Assembly (NCBI GenBank): GCA_900239685.1
Contig: OENT01000340.1
Location: 1 to 64,000, forward strand
Direction: 5' to 3'
Length of the DNA stretch: 64,000 nucleotides
DNA from: Rotaria macrura
Taxonomy: Eukaryota > Rotifera > Eurotatoria > Philodinida > Philodinidae
The stretch's first letter is position 1. Each line of letters begins with the position of its first letter. The position numbers and the translations under genes were made by a program. Under the pieces are notes generated by a model that searched no databases, was not told where the DNA came from, and saw only the letters and a list, made by a program, of their open reading frames with translations. This document shows positions 32,476 to 48,705 of the stretch, piece by piece.

Positions 32476-35400
32476 CTTATAAGAGATGAAATAAAGTGTA
32501 TTATTGATTGTGACAATGTAAAACACAATGGAAAAAGAGAAGGCAACTATGTTTCTAATTTGTAACGAAAAGAACAAATATACGATCGACAAAGAAGAAG
32601 AGGAGAAAAAAAAAGAAAAAGAAAACTTATTGTTACATGTTATACACAGCATGGTTACTCAAATATGAAATGTTTCTTCAAGAGATGGAAAGAAAAAACT
32701 TACTAACAAAAAAAAATTGCCGTCGTCAGTAGTATAGAGCATATGAATTGGTTACTTGATTGGATTGTATGTATGAAATGGTTATAAGAGAAACTAGAAG
32801 GAATTATTGCTGATTCTTAAGCTATTTTTTTTCTTTCTATTTATTTTTCATATGAAAGAATAATTATGAAAATATATAGAATAAAAGTATACTTGAATTA
32901 TTTTTCTTCTTTAACATAACGAAAACTTTCAAATTTTTTGAAAAAATAATCATTGCATACCATTACTGTTCGCTGCTTTCTCAAAGAAATATGCGCTGAT
33001 TAAGTTCATGATTAACGAGATGTGATTATTTTTCTTTTCGTTTGTTTTATCGGACTTCGTTGTCTCGCTCTTCATATTAATATATGCGTTTGATCATTTG
33101 AAACGAGATTATAATCCAAAACAAATACAAAAAAAAAAGAACTTACTGAAATCTGAGAACTCCAGTCGCTATTGTTTGATTATGAGAAAAAAATATTTTT
33201 CCAATCATGTTTCACACGATGATATTATCGATCAGAAAAAAAGAGTCACGTCTTATTTATTTATTTTTAATTATGAATGAACGTTCTTATCGTACTTTTC
33301 AGATTTTGCACCTATTTGAAAACGAAAAAAATAAAACAAAACTTGAATGTCAGATGTTGTCAAGCCGATCATCAATAAGTGTAACTGTGATTATGCTTTA
33401 GTATTCTATATCATATAGAATGATATGTTTTATTTAGTGATAGAAGTTCATCGTACTATTCTTTTGCTTTGCATAGGAACAATAATACAAAACAAATACT
33501 ATTATGTCTTGACTTTGATATATGAAGAAATTTCATCTCTTCTAATCTCAAGAAAGAAAAACGCATTCTACGATTCGTTTTAACAATGAAATTTATGAAG
33601 ACGAAATAAAGAAAACATCAGTGCGAAAGTAAATAGATCATTCTTGCAAAATTCCAAGCATTGACGATGTTAATTTTTCAATAGGAACTAGTCACGAACA
33701 ATGACAATATTCTTTATTGATGTCATAGAATTTCTTGTGATTTTTCTTCTCATTAATCATAATCAAAACCTATATCGAACAGCATGAATGACAAAAGTAT
33801 TTTTCTTACTTGGGAACACATGAAATCTTTTTAGTGAACTCAATCATCGTATGATTTGTTTATATTATGGATATGAAAAAATAACAAATGTTGAATGAAT
33901 TTTCTATCATAAAACAAAAATTCAATCGCTTGCAATTAATTCAAGAAGAGAAATTTTACATTGTCATCTTATTATTATTCATAGGTCATGCTTTATATTA
34001 TACAAATGTTCTTTAACAAATCCTTGTCACTGTATAAGTCAATTTATTTTAAGAACATTTAATTACTACACGTTGATTCTACGCTGTCAAAATCTCATTG
34101 TTTTGTCTTTTCTTTTCAATGGTTTTACTATTTTCATGCATGTTGTAGCCGTCGACCCTTCTGTTATCAGCTTATAAACAAAACGTGACTTCATTAGAAA
34201 TATAAATATCATAGATGAGACGAGTTTCTTTACCAATCTCGTTGCATACCATGAAAGTTGCTGATTCGTTCTTCTCTATTATATTCTTTCAATGATCTTT
34301 TCTTCGAATGTTTTGATTTTATTAAAATAAGATAGAGAAAAAAAACACTAGCATGCTATTCGTAAACGACACTCCACATTTAAGTCTTTTCTTATATTCT
34401 TAATCAAGAATGCATGGACTCAAGGTTACAATTTGTTTAATCTATTAAGAAACAACAGCAATGCAGACCCGTTTTTCGAAACAAAAATATTCTGTTTCAT
34501 GCTAAAGAAACATCGTGTTCTCAATATAGTTGAACAAGTTTCTAATCCAATTATGATCATTATTTTATTTTCGTAAGACCATCAAATGTTTATTTTAAAA
34601 CTAAATAGAAAAGCATAGTCTGATCAATGAAACAATGCAGAATATTTTAAACATTTTCGGTATTCTAATACTTTTGACAAGACAGAAGAGAACAACTTGC
34701 CATCCGAGATAAAAGTGATTCTCATATATGACTCCTTTTCTTTTATGGTAGACTGGAACTTTAACAAAAGAAAAAAACAAGATAGAATGTTAGTTGACGA
34801 ACAAATATTTATCAATGATCAGAGTTCGACTGTCGATCTTATCTTACACTAACACGTGTCCTCAATAGGACTGTGCCATTATCAAAATAGGTTTCTCATC
34901 TATACCAGAAATATCCATGGAAAATCTAACTAGAATCATGATGAATAATGGTTAATCTACAATTTTTGTCCTGTCTGATTGTTAGTCGAACTTCAGACAA
35001 GTTCTACGATAAAGATCGTCAAAAAATAGTTTAATCATAATTATGAAAATACTTTGCAGAGTAATTTCTATTTGTATAAATTTTATGGATGGGTGAATGT
35101 TGAATACGACGAGAGTAGACGATCTGAAATGACTAAGACGCAATAATTGGTGTTTCCATAGAAATGAGAAATTATTTTAGTTCGACAAATGCAGCAACAC
35201 AAGTTCGTTGCCAGGATACATTTTTATTTTGTTATAAGAGGGAAGATTTCTTCCGTCTACTAATGGGATAAGACACCACTTGACAACACAGGTTTTTCTC
35301 TATGAAACCATCATTTCCATAGAAATATGTATAGTGAGTTCCTTACTTCAGTTCAATATTATTGAAAAATTCAAACTCATTTTATCGCGTTTCAATGCCT

Positions 35401-36089
35401 GTTCAGTTCAGTTCATACCGTGCCATGATATCATATGATTTATACTCTGCAATATCTACATAATGAGATGAAGCTTATTAAAAAGAACCAATTATTGACT
35501 ACATACAGTTCATTAGTTAAGATTCTTTTGCGACGCAATTGAATACATTTATCGAAAAATCAAAAAAGTTGAAAGATGGACTTGAGAAATTTTTCTCGTA
35601 ACTAATTTTAGAATATTTATGCAGTAATATATAAATATATATATTCATAAGTAAATAAAACTGTTGATTTTCAGTATAGAAACCATATATATATATATGG
35701 TTCCTATTGTATTGAACGGTAAAAGAAAACTCATGAAGTGCTATGACATTTATTGATTGTTGAAGGATAAAAAGCGCTTGATTCTCTTCCGTATGCCTTG
35801 TTTTGTCAACGGAAATCTTGAAATAGTTTATTCATCTATTCATACTACATTGTGACCACATAGAGTTCATCGATAGCCTATTTTTTTTCTTAATAAAAAC
35901 TTCACGCTCAGCAATAAGTTAAATGCATTAAATGTGTTTATTTTAGAAAGCTTATTTTATTGTACTGATACAACACAATTATGCGTCGAAAACTGCAGTA
36001 GATAGTATTGAGACTTATAACTAAAGATTAAGAAAGAAAACAAAACACATAACATTAAGTAAGTTCTATTATCACAGTATTCTTTCTTC
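32476..36089. other. Long intergenic interval
   Basis: About 3.6 kb without a supported exon or RNA gene. One small AT-rich hairpin is visible near 35680-35705 (GAAACCATATATATATATGG). Otherwise nothing is recognised. Confidence 0.4.
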
Positions 36090-37986
36090 TTATCGACGTT
36101 GACGAACTGTTTGTTCTTCGCTATCATCTTGTTCTAGTGCGATTTCAGACGTATCTATTTCTTCATTAGAACTATCACTTGCATGTTGTTGAAGTTCATA
36201 TTTTGTTTTTTGTGATGTTGATAAATTATCTATTGTTTTTCTTTGTCTTTTTGGCTTTTCGGTATTGAAACTATCCTAAAAATTTTTGCAAAAAAATATT
36301 AAACAAACACTTTTTCGGACACGTGAAAATATTTTGTTTTCTTCTTACGGTTGGTTTTTTATTTTTTCCAAATATACTTGAAACAATTTTAGATAAAATA
36401 GAGAATATGTTATCAAAGAGCAAAAGTGTAATCTATAAAATAATGACAGTAAAAATATATTAATAAAAACAAATCTGTACATACAAATCCAATGACAATG
36501 CCAAAGACAATAATTGCAATAGCACAAGTCGTATAGATAAGCCATGTTGGCCATTTATATTCATCTTGCAATAATGCATAAGTATTCTAAATATTTACAA
36601 AATACTTCAATGGTAGTACAATATTCTTCTTTGCTTTTTTAAACAAACCTTAAAGAATACAGATAGATCTAAAATTGAGCTGAGCAATGACATTCTTTTA
36701 TAAAAAAAAAGAAAAGAGAAAGAAATGAAACTTTAGTAAGAAAGTAAAATGTTTTACATACAAAAGACTATTCGGAGCTGAATATGATGACAGTGGTTCT
36801 GTTCTTTTCCATTCTGAATTTTCAATATAATTTTTTAAACCTCGTAGTGAACGTTCACCATCAAATTTACGAAATTCGCCATCACGGACGCTAGACATTA
36901 AAATAAAAATCTCGTTTTAAAGTATTTGTTTTATTCATTATTCGTTGGTAAAGATCAAGATGAAATAGTTAGTAATTAAAGTACGATGATATTTCGTGCA
37001 TTACAATTGTAATGAGACGTTTCTGATACAAAGTTTCAGAATTGTGACTTTATTTTTTTATCTATGAGAAATATGAATGAAGACTGATAAAGATAACATC
37101 GAAGCATACTTCTCTATCTTGTCTCGACTTTTAGAACAGTCGTCCTTCAAATATCTGCTATAGTTGAACAGATCCAAGGAAACTGTTTGTGCTGAAAGCA
37201 TATTATAGAATTGAAATTATGTTTAACCGAATTGAATTGATGTTCTGTAGGAAGAAAAACAGTTATTTGTTCAGAAAAAATCTAATCTTTTGTTAACCTG
37301 AAGAATTCTGTTCCATTCTGTTAGAATTAACTTTTTCCGGAATAGTCAAAACTTCATAGAAAATTTCTCACTTTATATTCTCGAAGGGTAGAGAATTATG
37401 ATTTTCATATGCTATTCCTTAGTCATGTCAAAGGATACATTGTTCAGAACCTTGTTTGATAACTTAGGTAATGTTTTATGCTTACAAATATTTCAAGAAC
37501 AACGGACAGATACATACTTCAGAAACAGTAGAGAAGAATAAATTAAAATTGGAAAAAAAAAAAACTTGGACTATGAAAATTAATCAGCTAGAAACTAATA
37601 ATCCTACCAAAGTCTCTCGTTCATTTTTAGTACATACTTACTAATAAACTGTTGGCAATACAGAAATACGAAAACGACCTGAAAGTGCTGTATATTTTTC
37701 AATATTAACAGCAGCTACTTTGACATTTTTCGATGACATGGCATTAGAAAAATCACTCCACGTTTGTTCGAATTGTTGACATGCTCCACACCAAGGTGCA
37801 TAGCTAGATAGGAAATATGATATAATTCATACGTAGAAATCGATAATGATAAAAACATAGAACTGACAATTCTACCATCCATTGACCATCGAGCATATCT
37901 GTCCATGTTTTGTCTGTTAGATGGATGGGCTTCGTAGAAATTAGACAGGGAAGTATTAGTAAGCAAAGAAGACTTTTGTCGAGCAT
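36090..37986 (-). CDS. TMX1: Thioredoxin-related transmembrane protein, TMX1-like (seven exons)
   Basis: Exons (minus): 37986-37868, 37803-37642, 36890-36762, 36694-36649, 36586-36485, 36432-36349, 36275-36090. Total 275 aa, close to human TMX1 (280). It has a signal peptide (MLDKSLLCLLILPCLIST), then a thioredoxin domain with the redox site WCGAC after FYAP and the cis-proline segment LPTVYY. RDGEFRKFDGERSL and NYIENSEWKRTEP are strongly TMX1-like. The membrane helix (WPTWLIYTTCAIAIIVFGIV) is in exon 5. The cytosolic tail is acidic/polar and ends TVRQRR, an arginine motif that could retain it in the ER (inference). Expected role: disulfide exchange on membrane-bound clients in the ER. The active site is CGAC where vertebrate TMX1 has CPAC. 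Exon 1 ends in GTCAGT, a less common but valid donor. Confidence 0.88.
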
Positions 37987-39753
37987 AGTTAAGTTCTAGA
38001 GAGAAAAAAACTTTGAACAGATGGTTAATGATGCATGATTACAAAGTAAAAAAAAACCTCTGAATGTGTCGTGAAGTACAGAATAAGAGAGTGACACAAG
38101 TGTTTCAAATATTGGTTTAAATTTACGTTCTAATTGTATAGGTAAACGATAGATGTCATAGACTGATTAGTTTTCAATGGTTCGAAAACGAAACACTTTT
38201 CGTTTGTTCATAAAAACTTCGAATGACAATCATTTCTCAACAATGATAAATGTATGTTGATGAGAAGTATCTCTAAATTAGAAATGTAATCAAGTTTTCA
38301 TAGTGAAAGTTCGAAACTAAAAATATTGTTTTCGAATAAACTGTATCGATCAGAAAGCGAAAAACTAACGAATGAATCTCGTTCAATGTTCACTAACAAT
38401 ATCTCATTAATCTTTCACAGATGTTTGAAATATGTCTGATAATTCGACATTCTAATAGAACAAGAAAACAGATGTGAAATTCTACGACTTACGTTTTTCA
38501 ATCTATAGAAGTGAAACGAAATTTAATTTTATAGTATATTTCTGTAATTACGATATTGATTATTATATGCATTGATACTTGATACCGTCAGAGTAGAGTA
38601 CTTAAACCCACAGGTCAAGTACAGGTAGGTCAATGATAAATTGATCTTTTTCGGGTACGTTACGAGTATGAAATTTTGACACGTATCGTACTCTATGTGA
38701 AGAGAGTAGCGGTATGGGAAGAAGCAAACTTCATTTTTAACATGACGATTCATAAGTAAATTGAAAATGTGTGGTTCATGTTACTGTTGAATATAGGCAT
38801 GCGCGGTCAGATAGATGATTGCTCACTGTGTTAAACTATCATCGACGTAAGTAAAACCGTCGGGAGAAAATGATAAATACATGCTTATATTCACGCTTAC
38901 TCTATTTCGTATTGCTTTCACGAGAGATTTTATTGTTGATTTTGATATATCTATTATGTCGGCGATCGATTCAGATTTTATTGAAAACAAATCTATGCAG
39001 TGGTGAATATGAGTCTTGTGGTAAACCAACAGATGCTACTATTGGGGATAGTGGTAGTCATCAAAATATTTCAACTTCATTGTGAAAGTTGAAAAATAAA
39101 GTCTATTACAGCATCAAGCATAAAAATTCACTTTACAAGTGAAAAATATGATAAAGTTTCATCTGAGCAGAAAAGGAATGTATTAGATTCAATGGTGACA
39201 TGAGCTCAAACTCAACTCGATACTGTTCATAGGATACTTCAATCATTGGGTCATATACTCTTTTAATACTCTGTATTGCACATGTGCTTTTAACCAAGAC
39301 AGTTGAGCATTTCAACAATAATCATTCGGATATGCGTCAAAACTTTCTCAGTCACTTTCTTTCCGTACTTGCATATCACCCCGATTTGTTTCTTGTAGAT
39401 CTTGTTTGAGCACGATTTGCTATATAAAAAATTTTAAAAATTCGATATGACATTCTGTATCTTGAATTCTGTTTTTTTTAAACAAAGAACAACAAAATAG
39501 TAAAATGTTTATTTTTTTTTCATGAATTCATCATAAAGAACAAAACATCTAGAAACCTTGAAGGTTTGTATGATTGTTGTTGCTGTGTTTTTTTTTCTGT
39601 TGATAGAGCAGTTACACTATTCAAACAAAACCCGATCACATGCTTCCCAGACGTAAAGACAAAAAAAATTTAAAAGAGAAAAGAATGAAGAAAAGGAGCT
39701 AGTCTAATAATGAAATGGATAATTTTGATAATTGCTTGAATTGAAATCACTTT
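37987..39753. other. Intergenic interval
   Basis: Contains a short segment with GTAC motifs (38594-38700, starting CAGAGTAGAGTAC) that may be a transposon relic, but its ends and TSD do not match well. No gene was supported. Confidence 0.4.
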
Positions 39754-42860
<3,107 letters not shown>

Positions 42861-43600
42861 GATTAAATCTATAAAAAAGATAAGTTTATAAGTTCGTGGT
42901 TGACTCTGTAATGAATTACAAAAGGCAATCGAAAAAAGAATTCGCAATTATTTATGAAATAGAATTTGCATGACAATAAGTGTAATAAGATATTCCATTG
43001 GTTCTCTATTCGTCTCGTATTGATCATAATCGAAATTGTTTTGTCATCGATACTTCATTGATTTTTCATCAATCTAGGATCGATTTGAAACTGATGAGTT
43101 TTATTTAATATCGGTTTTGTATGGCTATTAGATACAACAAGACAGCTATTATCATAACTATTTAATTTTTTTTCGCAGGGTAAAACGATATGATTAGCTA
43201 CACGATATTGTTAGACCTATAACTGTGCCTTCAAGTGGCATAGATGGCGTAGTTTTACACGCGTACTAGTGGGTTAAAGCCTTGTTAAAAATCGATCCGT
43301 GACCAGATGCATTGAATCCCATCATTCTGTCAAGCTATGCTGGTGTTTTCGTAGAGAGGCTATGACGACGATAATATTTATTGACGTCAATCTCAATAAG
43401 TTAATGCATGAAAAGCAAAAATCAAAGTTTAAAATAATTACTCGCGATAACCTCGAACTCGCTGTGGATCTAACTCTATTTCATTGGATGGAACGTGTGA
43501 TAGTTCTGTATTCTTTTTATCTGTGAAATTCTTATCGAACGAAAAACAGAATCGAATGAGGATGATGTGATAAGAAGAAATGATTTCCTCTGTACGATAG
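42861..43600. other. Interval upstream of AK2
   Basis: Likely includes AK2 5' flank. No second gene or RNA was supported; a GC-richer patch at 43215-43270 resembles nothing I can name. Confidence 0.4.
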
Positions 43601-43799
43601 CCAGGGCGATACTACCCCATATGATTCACTCGGATACCAACAATACCTATAGGATCCTGTCGGAAGTCGGAAAGTGTCAGGATCCCAGTATTTAGACAGG
43701 GACCGCAGTCATTCCCACAGTTTCCAACGAATTCGTATCGGATCCGATAATTTTCCGGTAGGATCCGACGGGATCCTCCAGTCGGATCTGTCATCCTGG
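43601..43799. repeat. Small GGATCC-rich inverted-repeat element
   Basis: The left end CCAGGGCGATAC and the reverse-complemented right end CCAGGATGACAG are partial inverted repeats, with TA just outside one base beyond each (TAG...GTA). The interior has many GGATCC/GGATCT motifs (about 43652, 43680, 43738, 43760, 43770, 43783). It is GC-richer than its surroundings. It looks like another transposon with subterminal repeats, but the superfamily is uncertain. Confidence 0.4.
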
Positions 43800-44645
43800 G
43801 TAGTTACAGGGTCGTCTGGTAACATGTCGTAAAATTTCCTGCTTTTCATCTTCATTGATAACTTGTATTAAGGAATTAAGTTTTTCAGGAAATTAAAATT
43901 TAATGAACTCAAGTAACAATCGATGAATGGTAGAACGAGTATTCTAAAACAATCAGACATGAGATCTTAATTATAAGATCAGATGATAATCTTACATTCA
44001 TTCGTACTGTAAGATCTCATAGTCACATTTGATACAACAAACATCTGTCATGAATAGACTTCACCAAGACTGATCACGAGAAGCAGAAGATCAATCGTTC
44101 ATTATCTATTCATTAAATTAACAATTGTATCCGCTTTTATTTGAGTCACAATTTTTCGAATAATATCCAATGATTGTCATGGAAAATAATAAATCTTGAA
44201 TTGGACGAAAGAGAAACGTGTTGAAATGTATGGTTTTCTATCTATCAAATAGCAATGTAATACAACGTGTGCTTCAACAACTGTTTGTTCTCAACGTGTC
44301 CTTTGTATGAAATTTCATACCAATGAATATTCTAGATTTACTCGACAAATATCAAAGACATGTAAGAATACTTTAATAGATTTCATCTAATACTATTATA
44401 CCTTGACTTGAAGATAATATTCTCTTTTACACGCATGTCTGAAAAACGTTTTTACAATTTATATCAAACAAAATTAAGTATGTGTGTTTGACAGTGATTA
44501 TTACAAGTAAATTTCTAAAAATAAAAGTGATATATTTAGTTTTTGTTTTAGATTAACAAATAAAAAGAAGACATATTAATATAGATCATGTAATCTATAT
44601 TCCATATTTATTTATTCACATTATAATATAATTAGTTCGTAATTT
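43800..44645. other. Intergenic interval
   Basis: AT-rich 3' flank of the glycosyltransferase gene; nothing else supported. Confidence 0.45.
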
Positions 44646-46016
44646 CTAAAAGAAATCACAGTATCGACCCCAACGATCCCATTGGATTCGTTCTCTATAT
44701 GATGAAGACATTGCAATTAAAGCTTGAGCTAATAAACGAACATGTAATAATTCAGCTCGATGTTGAGTCATATGACGTTCATAGACAACTTGTTGACTTT
44801 GTATTCGTATACGATCAATATACTCCTTTGATATATTTCGTATGCGTATGATTTCTCTTATAATTTGATTTACAGATGAACATTCAATGGTTAAAAAATG
44901 TTCATTATGATAAAGATGAAGTCGTTCGAGTATAGGAACTAAATCATTTGTTGTGACAAGTGCAAGACCATTAGCTGGCAATTCAAATAGTTTAGCTATC
45001 GCATAATGAACAGATTTACATGTTCCTAAACCAAATATGTATCGTTGCATATAAGAAAAATATCGTCGTCCACCATAGAAGAACGAACTATCATTCTTCA
45101 TAGTTTTACCATAGCCAGGATGTTTTAAACATGCTGCTAGATCTCTTCGATGTTGACAAACAATAAAACTACGTGACCGACATGGGTACCAGTCAAATAA
45201 ATGTGCACCTGAAATAAAAAGAACATTCTCGGCCGATCGATTTATTGTATGATACGATGACGATGATGATGCTGCATGTGGTAGCCAAGTAATTTTTGAT
45301 GAAGGTATATTATAATAATAATTGTGAAAAATATATGGATATGTTGAAAATATTTCTGATGAAACATGTTGAAATAGATATTGACGTGTTAAAAAATCTT
45401 CTTTTGTCGTAAAATGAAGATCATCAATAAAAACTACTATACGTATAAGAAGATTTGTTAATAAATAATTCCATTGTTCATGCATTTCATACCATCGAAG
45501 TTTATTTATATCCCAAATGAGAATAACCAGTGGAATTCTATTGATACTATAGAAATTTTCATCTAAATCACATGCATTTAAAAAATATTTTGTCAAATTT
45601 GTTTCATAGTTAATTTCAATATGTTGAGGAAATGATCGATAATGTATATTTGATTGAATACCTAGATATTTCAAATGTGTAAGAATTTCAGCGAACTCAT
45701 GAGTCACATAAGACCACCATGGGCCACCATCAAGATGTTCGATAAGAAAACATGTTTGTTTCTTTGAATATTCATGATAATATGAAGTTAGTTTATGAGA
45801 ATAGAATTTTTTTGGATGACAAACTGAATATGAACGAAGATTGATTGTCATCGGCATATCGGGATAGAGCCGTGTGGCTATTGGTGATGGTATTGTTTCC
45901 CAATAGAATAATTTTGCCGATAAATATTGAACAATAATAAATAGACAACATGTTAAGAGTACTAAACATCGTATACTACCATATGAATGTAAACGATGAC
46001 GAATATATCGACGCAT
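44646..46016 (-). CDS. Intronless type II membrane glycosyltransferase, CgeB-like
   Basis: A single uninterrupted 456-aa frame. A short basic N-terminus precedes a membrane anchor (about residues 14-34, with LVLLTCCLFIIVQYLSA), so the catalytic part should face the Golgi/ER lumen or outside. The C-terminal region holds KLFELPANGLALVTTNDL followed by LYHNEHFLTIE (about residues 340-385), the pattern of the glycosyl-transferase 1-type domain of CgeB/spore-maturation proteins (Glyco_trans_1_2). Upstream pieces fitting a GT-B fold are VFIDDLHF and TWLPHAAS. Donor and acceptor sugars cannot be told. Lack of introns among intron-rich neighbours, and similarity to a mainly bacterial/viral domain, raise the possibility of horizontal origin (inference). 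ATG choice: first in frame, giving the anchor. Confidence 0.72.
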   Translation of the reverse strand: MRRYIRHRLHSYGSIRCLVLLTCCLFIIVQYLSAKLFYWETIPSPIATRLYPDMPMTINLRSYSVCHPKKFYSHKLTSYYHEYSKKQTCFLIEHLDGGPWWSYVTHEFAEILTHLKYLGIQSNIHYRSFPQHIEINYETNLTKYFLNACDLDENFYSINRIPLVILIWDINKLRWYEMHEQWNYLLTNLLIRIVVFIDDLHFTTKEDFLTRQYLFQHVSSEIFSTYPYIFHNYYYNIPSSKITWLPHAASSSSSYHTINRSAENVLFISGAHLFDWYPCRSRSFIVCQHRRDLAACLKHPGYGKTMKNDSSFFYGGRRYFSYMQRYIFGLGTCKSVHYAIAKLFELPANGLALVTTNDLVPILERLHLYHNEHFLTIECSSVNQIIREIIRIRNISKEYIDRIRIQSQQVVYERHMTQHRAELLHVRLLAQALIAMSSSYRERIQWDRWGRYCDFF

Positions 46017-47242
46017 TAAATGCCATTAAATAGTCATGACATATATTCTACTGTCTAACTACACATTTGAAATACGAAGAAAGACAAATAATTTTTACTA
46101 TGTATTTAATGCATCATTTACTGCACGTTTTTCTTTTTACTTCAACTTAAAGTGAACGAAGTCAAGCATATCAAATAGAGAACATCTATATTTCGGACGC
46201 CTTGTATTTTATTCAAATAGATTTGTTCTTATGATAATGTCGATCGTACAAGTGTTACTTGATGTCTGGTTGAAATAGATATTTTTTCATACTTGATCTC
46301 GATCTTTTAATTATTTTCGTCAAACGAAAATTTATTGCCTCTTGTTATAGTTTCATGATTAATAGACTATTTGTATGTCATTCACTGTTAACATTGACTG
46401 AGTAGATTGTAGTAAAAATTATTGAACGGTAGTTTTAATACTTAAATATCAGTTATAGTTTAAGGCGGTGAGTTCTTAATCAGCGAACGACTATATGTTT
46501 TTACTTATGATTTGTAAATAATTTAGTCGAACGAAATTTTACTAAGAAAAATAACTAATTAGTTTAAAGTGTATAAACTCGAATAATTTTTCTGTAGATG
46601 ATTATTTAGAAAAAAACGATAACATCGGTTACTACTACGCATTTTGGATTATGAATTACATATCGGCTGGCAACAGTCTACTAGGATAATGTGATGCGGT
46701 TTACAAGAAAGCCGACGATCGCCATTTGGAAACTATCGTAAAAATTTCCATTGGCATCTAAATTCTTTGTGAATTTTGACGATGACAAATTGAATATGGT
46801 ATTTTATTGTTCGACGTATGCGACATGAAATACAACATATAGGTTATCATCGTCAACATCCATAAAGAATTCAGATAGCATTGAAAATATCACAGCACTG
46901 TTAGAATTTCGATTGCACATTTTCCATTTCATCGATGTATGAAATACGACTGATTTTAAATATACATTATTCGAAACTATTTCTATAGTGAAGCATGTTA
47001 ATTGTTTAACACTGTTTTATACGTAGATCGAATAATTAATTTGACAGAAATTGATTAGTCAGTAGTTATTTCTAAAACATGAATCTGACTGCATAAAAGA
47101 AAACCATTAAATTTCAGATATTATAAATATCGATAACCGATCCGATTTGGATTAGATTATTAAAATGGTTCAGCAAACTAAGCGCGTAAACTGAAAAAGT
47201 TTGACTATAGTTAGATTCATCTAGTAGTACTGCTGACAAGAG
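46017..47242. other. Gene-free interval with a fold-back near 46740-46900
   Basis: ATTTCCATTGGCATCTAAAT and TTCTTTGTGAATTTTGACG (about 46746-46785) return inverted near 46850-46900 (CGTCAACATCCATAAAGAAT), forming a decayed hairpin. Nothing coding was supported. Confidence 0.45.
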
Positions 47243-47865
47243 AGAAGGTCACCAACTGTTCAATCACTTTTATGTTGAAACTATTGGCATTATGTCGTAC
47301 CAAAAGAGTTACGCGAATAGTCTGAAAATTTATTTGAATGCTAATTTATTGCTACCGAAACACTCCATTGGTAAGACACAGTTTTTAATGAGAGTCGTAG
47401 TCTACCTCAGAAACATTGGAAAAATTTGATTTTCGAATTCGTTCTTGAAAATTATGATAATAATCACAAACCATGCGAATAGCATTTTGTGAAAATGTCC
47501 TGTCTTTTGATTTGTCTGTTTTCATTAAATCGGCTGCTCTATTTGAACGATGAAAATGATGCATTTTCATATTAGTTGCGTTTAGAAATAGAAACAATAG
47601 CTAGATCTGAAGCGTACACGAAGAACGTTTTTCGTTGTAGTCTGCTTTTTATCACAAGATTCAAGTTGAAATTCGAAAATGGATTTGTCCAATGTTTCTG
47701 AACTGGAGCATGACTCTCATAAAAAAGTGGACCTTACATATGGAGTGTTTGGTTAACAATAAATTAGCTGCGAAACTAAATTTTTAGAGTATTCAAATAA
47801 ATCTTTTCGTACGAAGTAATGCCCGTAGTTTCAATGAAAAGGCAAATGAACAGTTGGTGACCTTC
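47243..47865. repeat. Long inverted repeat, arms about 200 bp
   Basis: GAAGGTCACCAACTGTTC at the left edge is inverted at the right edge (GAACAGTTGGTGACCTTC). Inner parts also match in inverse (TTATTTGAATGCTAATTTATT region against AATAAATTAGC...ATTCAAATAAA; ATGAGAGTC against GACTCTCAT; CAGAAACATTGGA against TCCAATGTTTCTG). The loop (about 47440-47650) holds a 70-codon minus-strand open frame with no recognised domain. It may be a fold-back transposon; the TSD is unresolved. Confidence 0.65.
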
Positions 47866-48476
47866 CTTGATGAATTTCCAGTCAAAGAAAAGAATATGAG
47901 CAATTTCTATCATCCTGGTCGAGAGAAATTTTATCGTAGACATAGTTTCATTTTAAACTTTAAATATAGAACGAATAAAAATGATGTTAAAAGTTTGATA
48001 AATCTTTGCCTTCGGATAGATTTTGTCGAACACACTTGCGTCCATGAAAATATCTTCAAGTATGTATATCTCTAAAATTTTCAAGATTCTCTAATTTGTA
48101 TCGACAAAGAATTCTCACGAAAATATTTCCTATAAACTTTCAATACAAAGACAAAATCCAAAATGTGTAGAAAAATATTTTACAAGCGTCAAATTAGATC
48201 CTGGCAGTTGATGTTAGAGAAAGCCAATATAATGTAATCACGTACTATAAAGCGAATAGTAGATAATTTTTGTGCAATAATATTCAACTACCAATTTATG
48301 ATTACCATGATGATTCAGTGGCAGCGTCGACATGAAATATATTCTGAATGGATTTCTCTCCATTATTTCCACGAACATCTTCAAGTAGTTAGAAGTTATA
48401 TAGAATCGTATGAAAAATTATATTCGTACGATGTCTGCTTAAGAAAAAGTAGATCAGGTTGGATCGCATGTTCACT

Positions 48477-48547
48477 ACGGTCGCCAGGATTTGAACCTTG
48501 ATTTCATTGTTAAACCAATGAGTACACAACCATTATACTACGAAGGA
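48477..48547 (-). pseudogene. Degenerate tRNA-like sequence
   Basis: On the minus strand, TCCTTCGTAGTATAATGGTT looks like the start of an Asp/Glu-type tRNA with its A box, and GGTTCAAATCC is a good B box. The anticodon arm (CATTG...CAATG) closes a loop of only 6 nt, the T-stem has a mismatch, and the acceptor stem pairs poorly. It is therefore a pseudogene or part of a tRNA-derived SINE, not a working tRNA. Confidence 0.5.
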
Positions 48548-48705
48548 AGCGAACAATTGTAGCCTTCCGTCAATGATTCCTTCGTGTTGATTACACTTTT
48601 AAATCGTCATCGCTAGTGTATTTTGCAATCACAGAATGTCTGACGAGTTACATCTATATAAGAAAATGCTAAATTTTACATACACTAGCAAAAAACAGTC
48701 AGTTT

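Noticed and set aside
38594..38700. CAGAGTAGAGTAC segment as another CAGAG transposon
   Set aside because: The right end does not mirror the left well and there is no 8-bp duplication.
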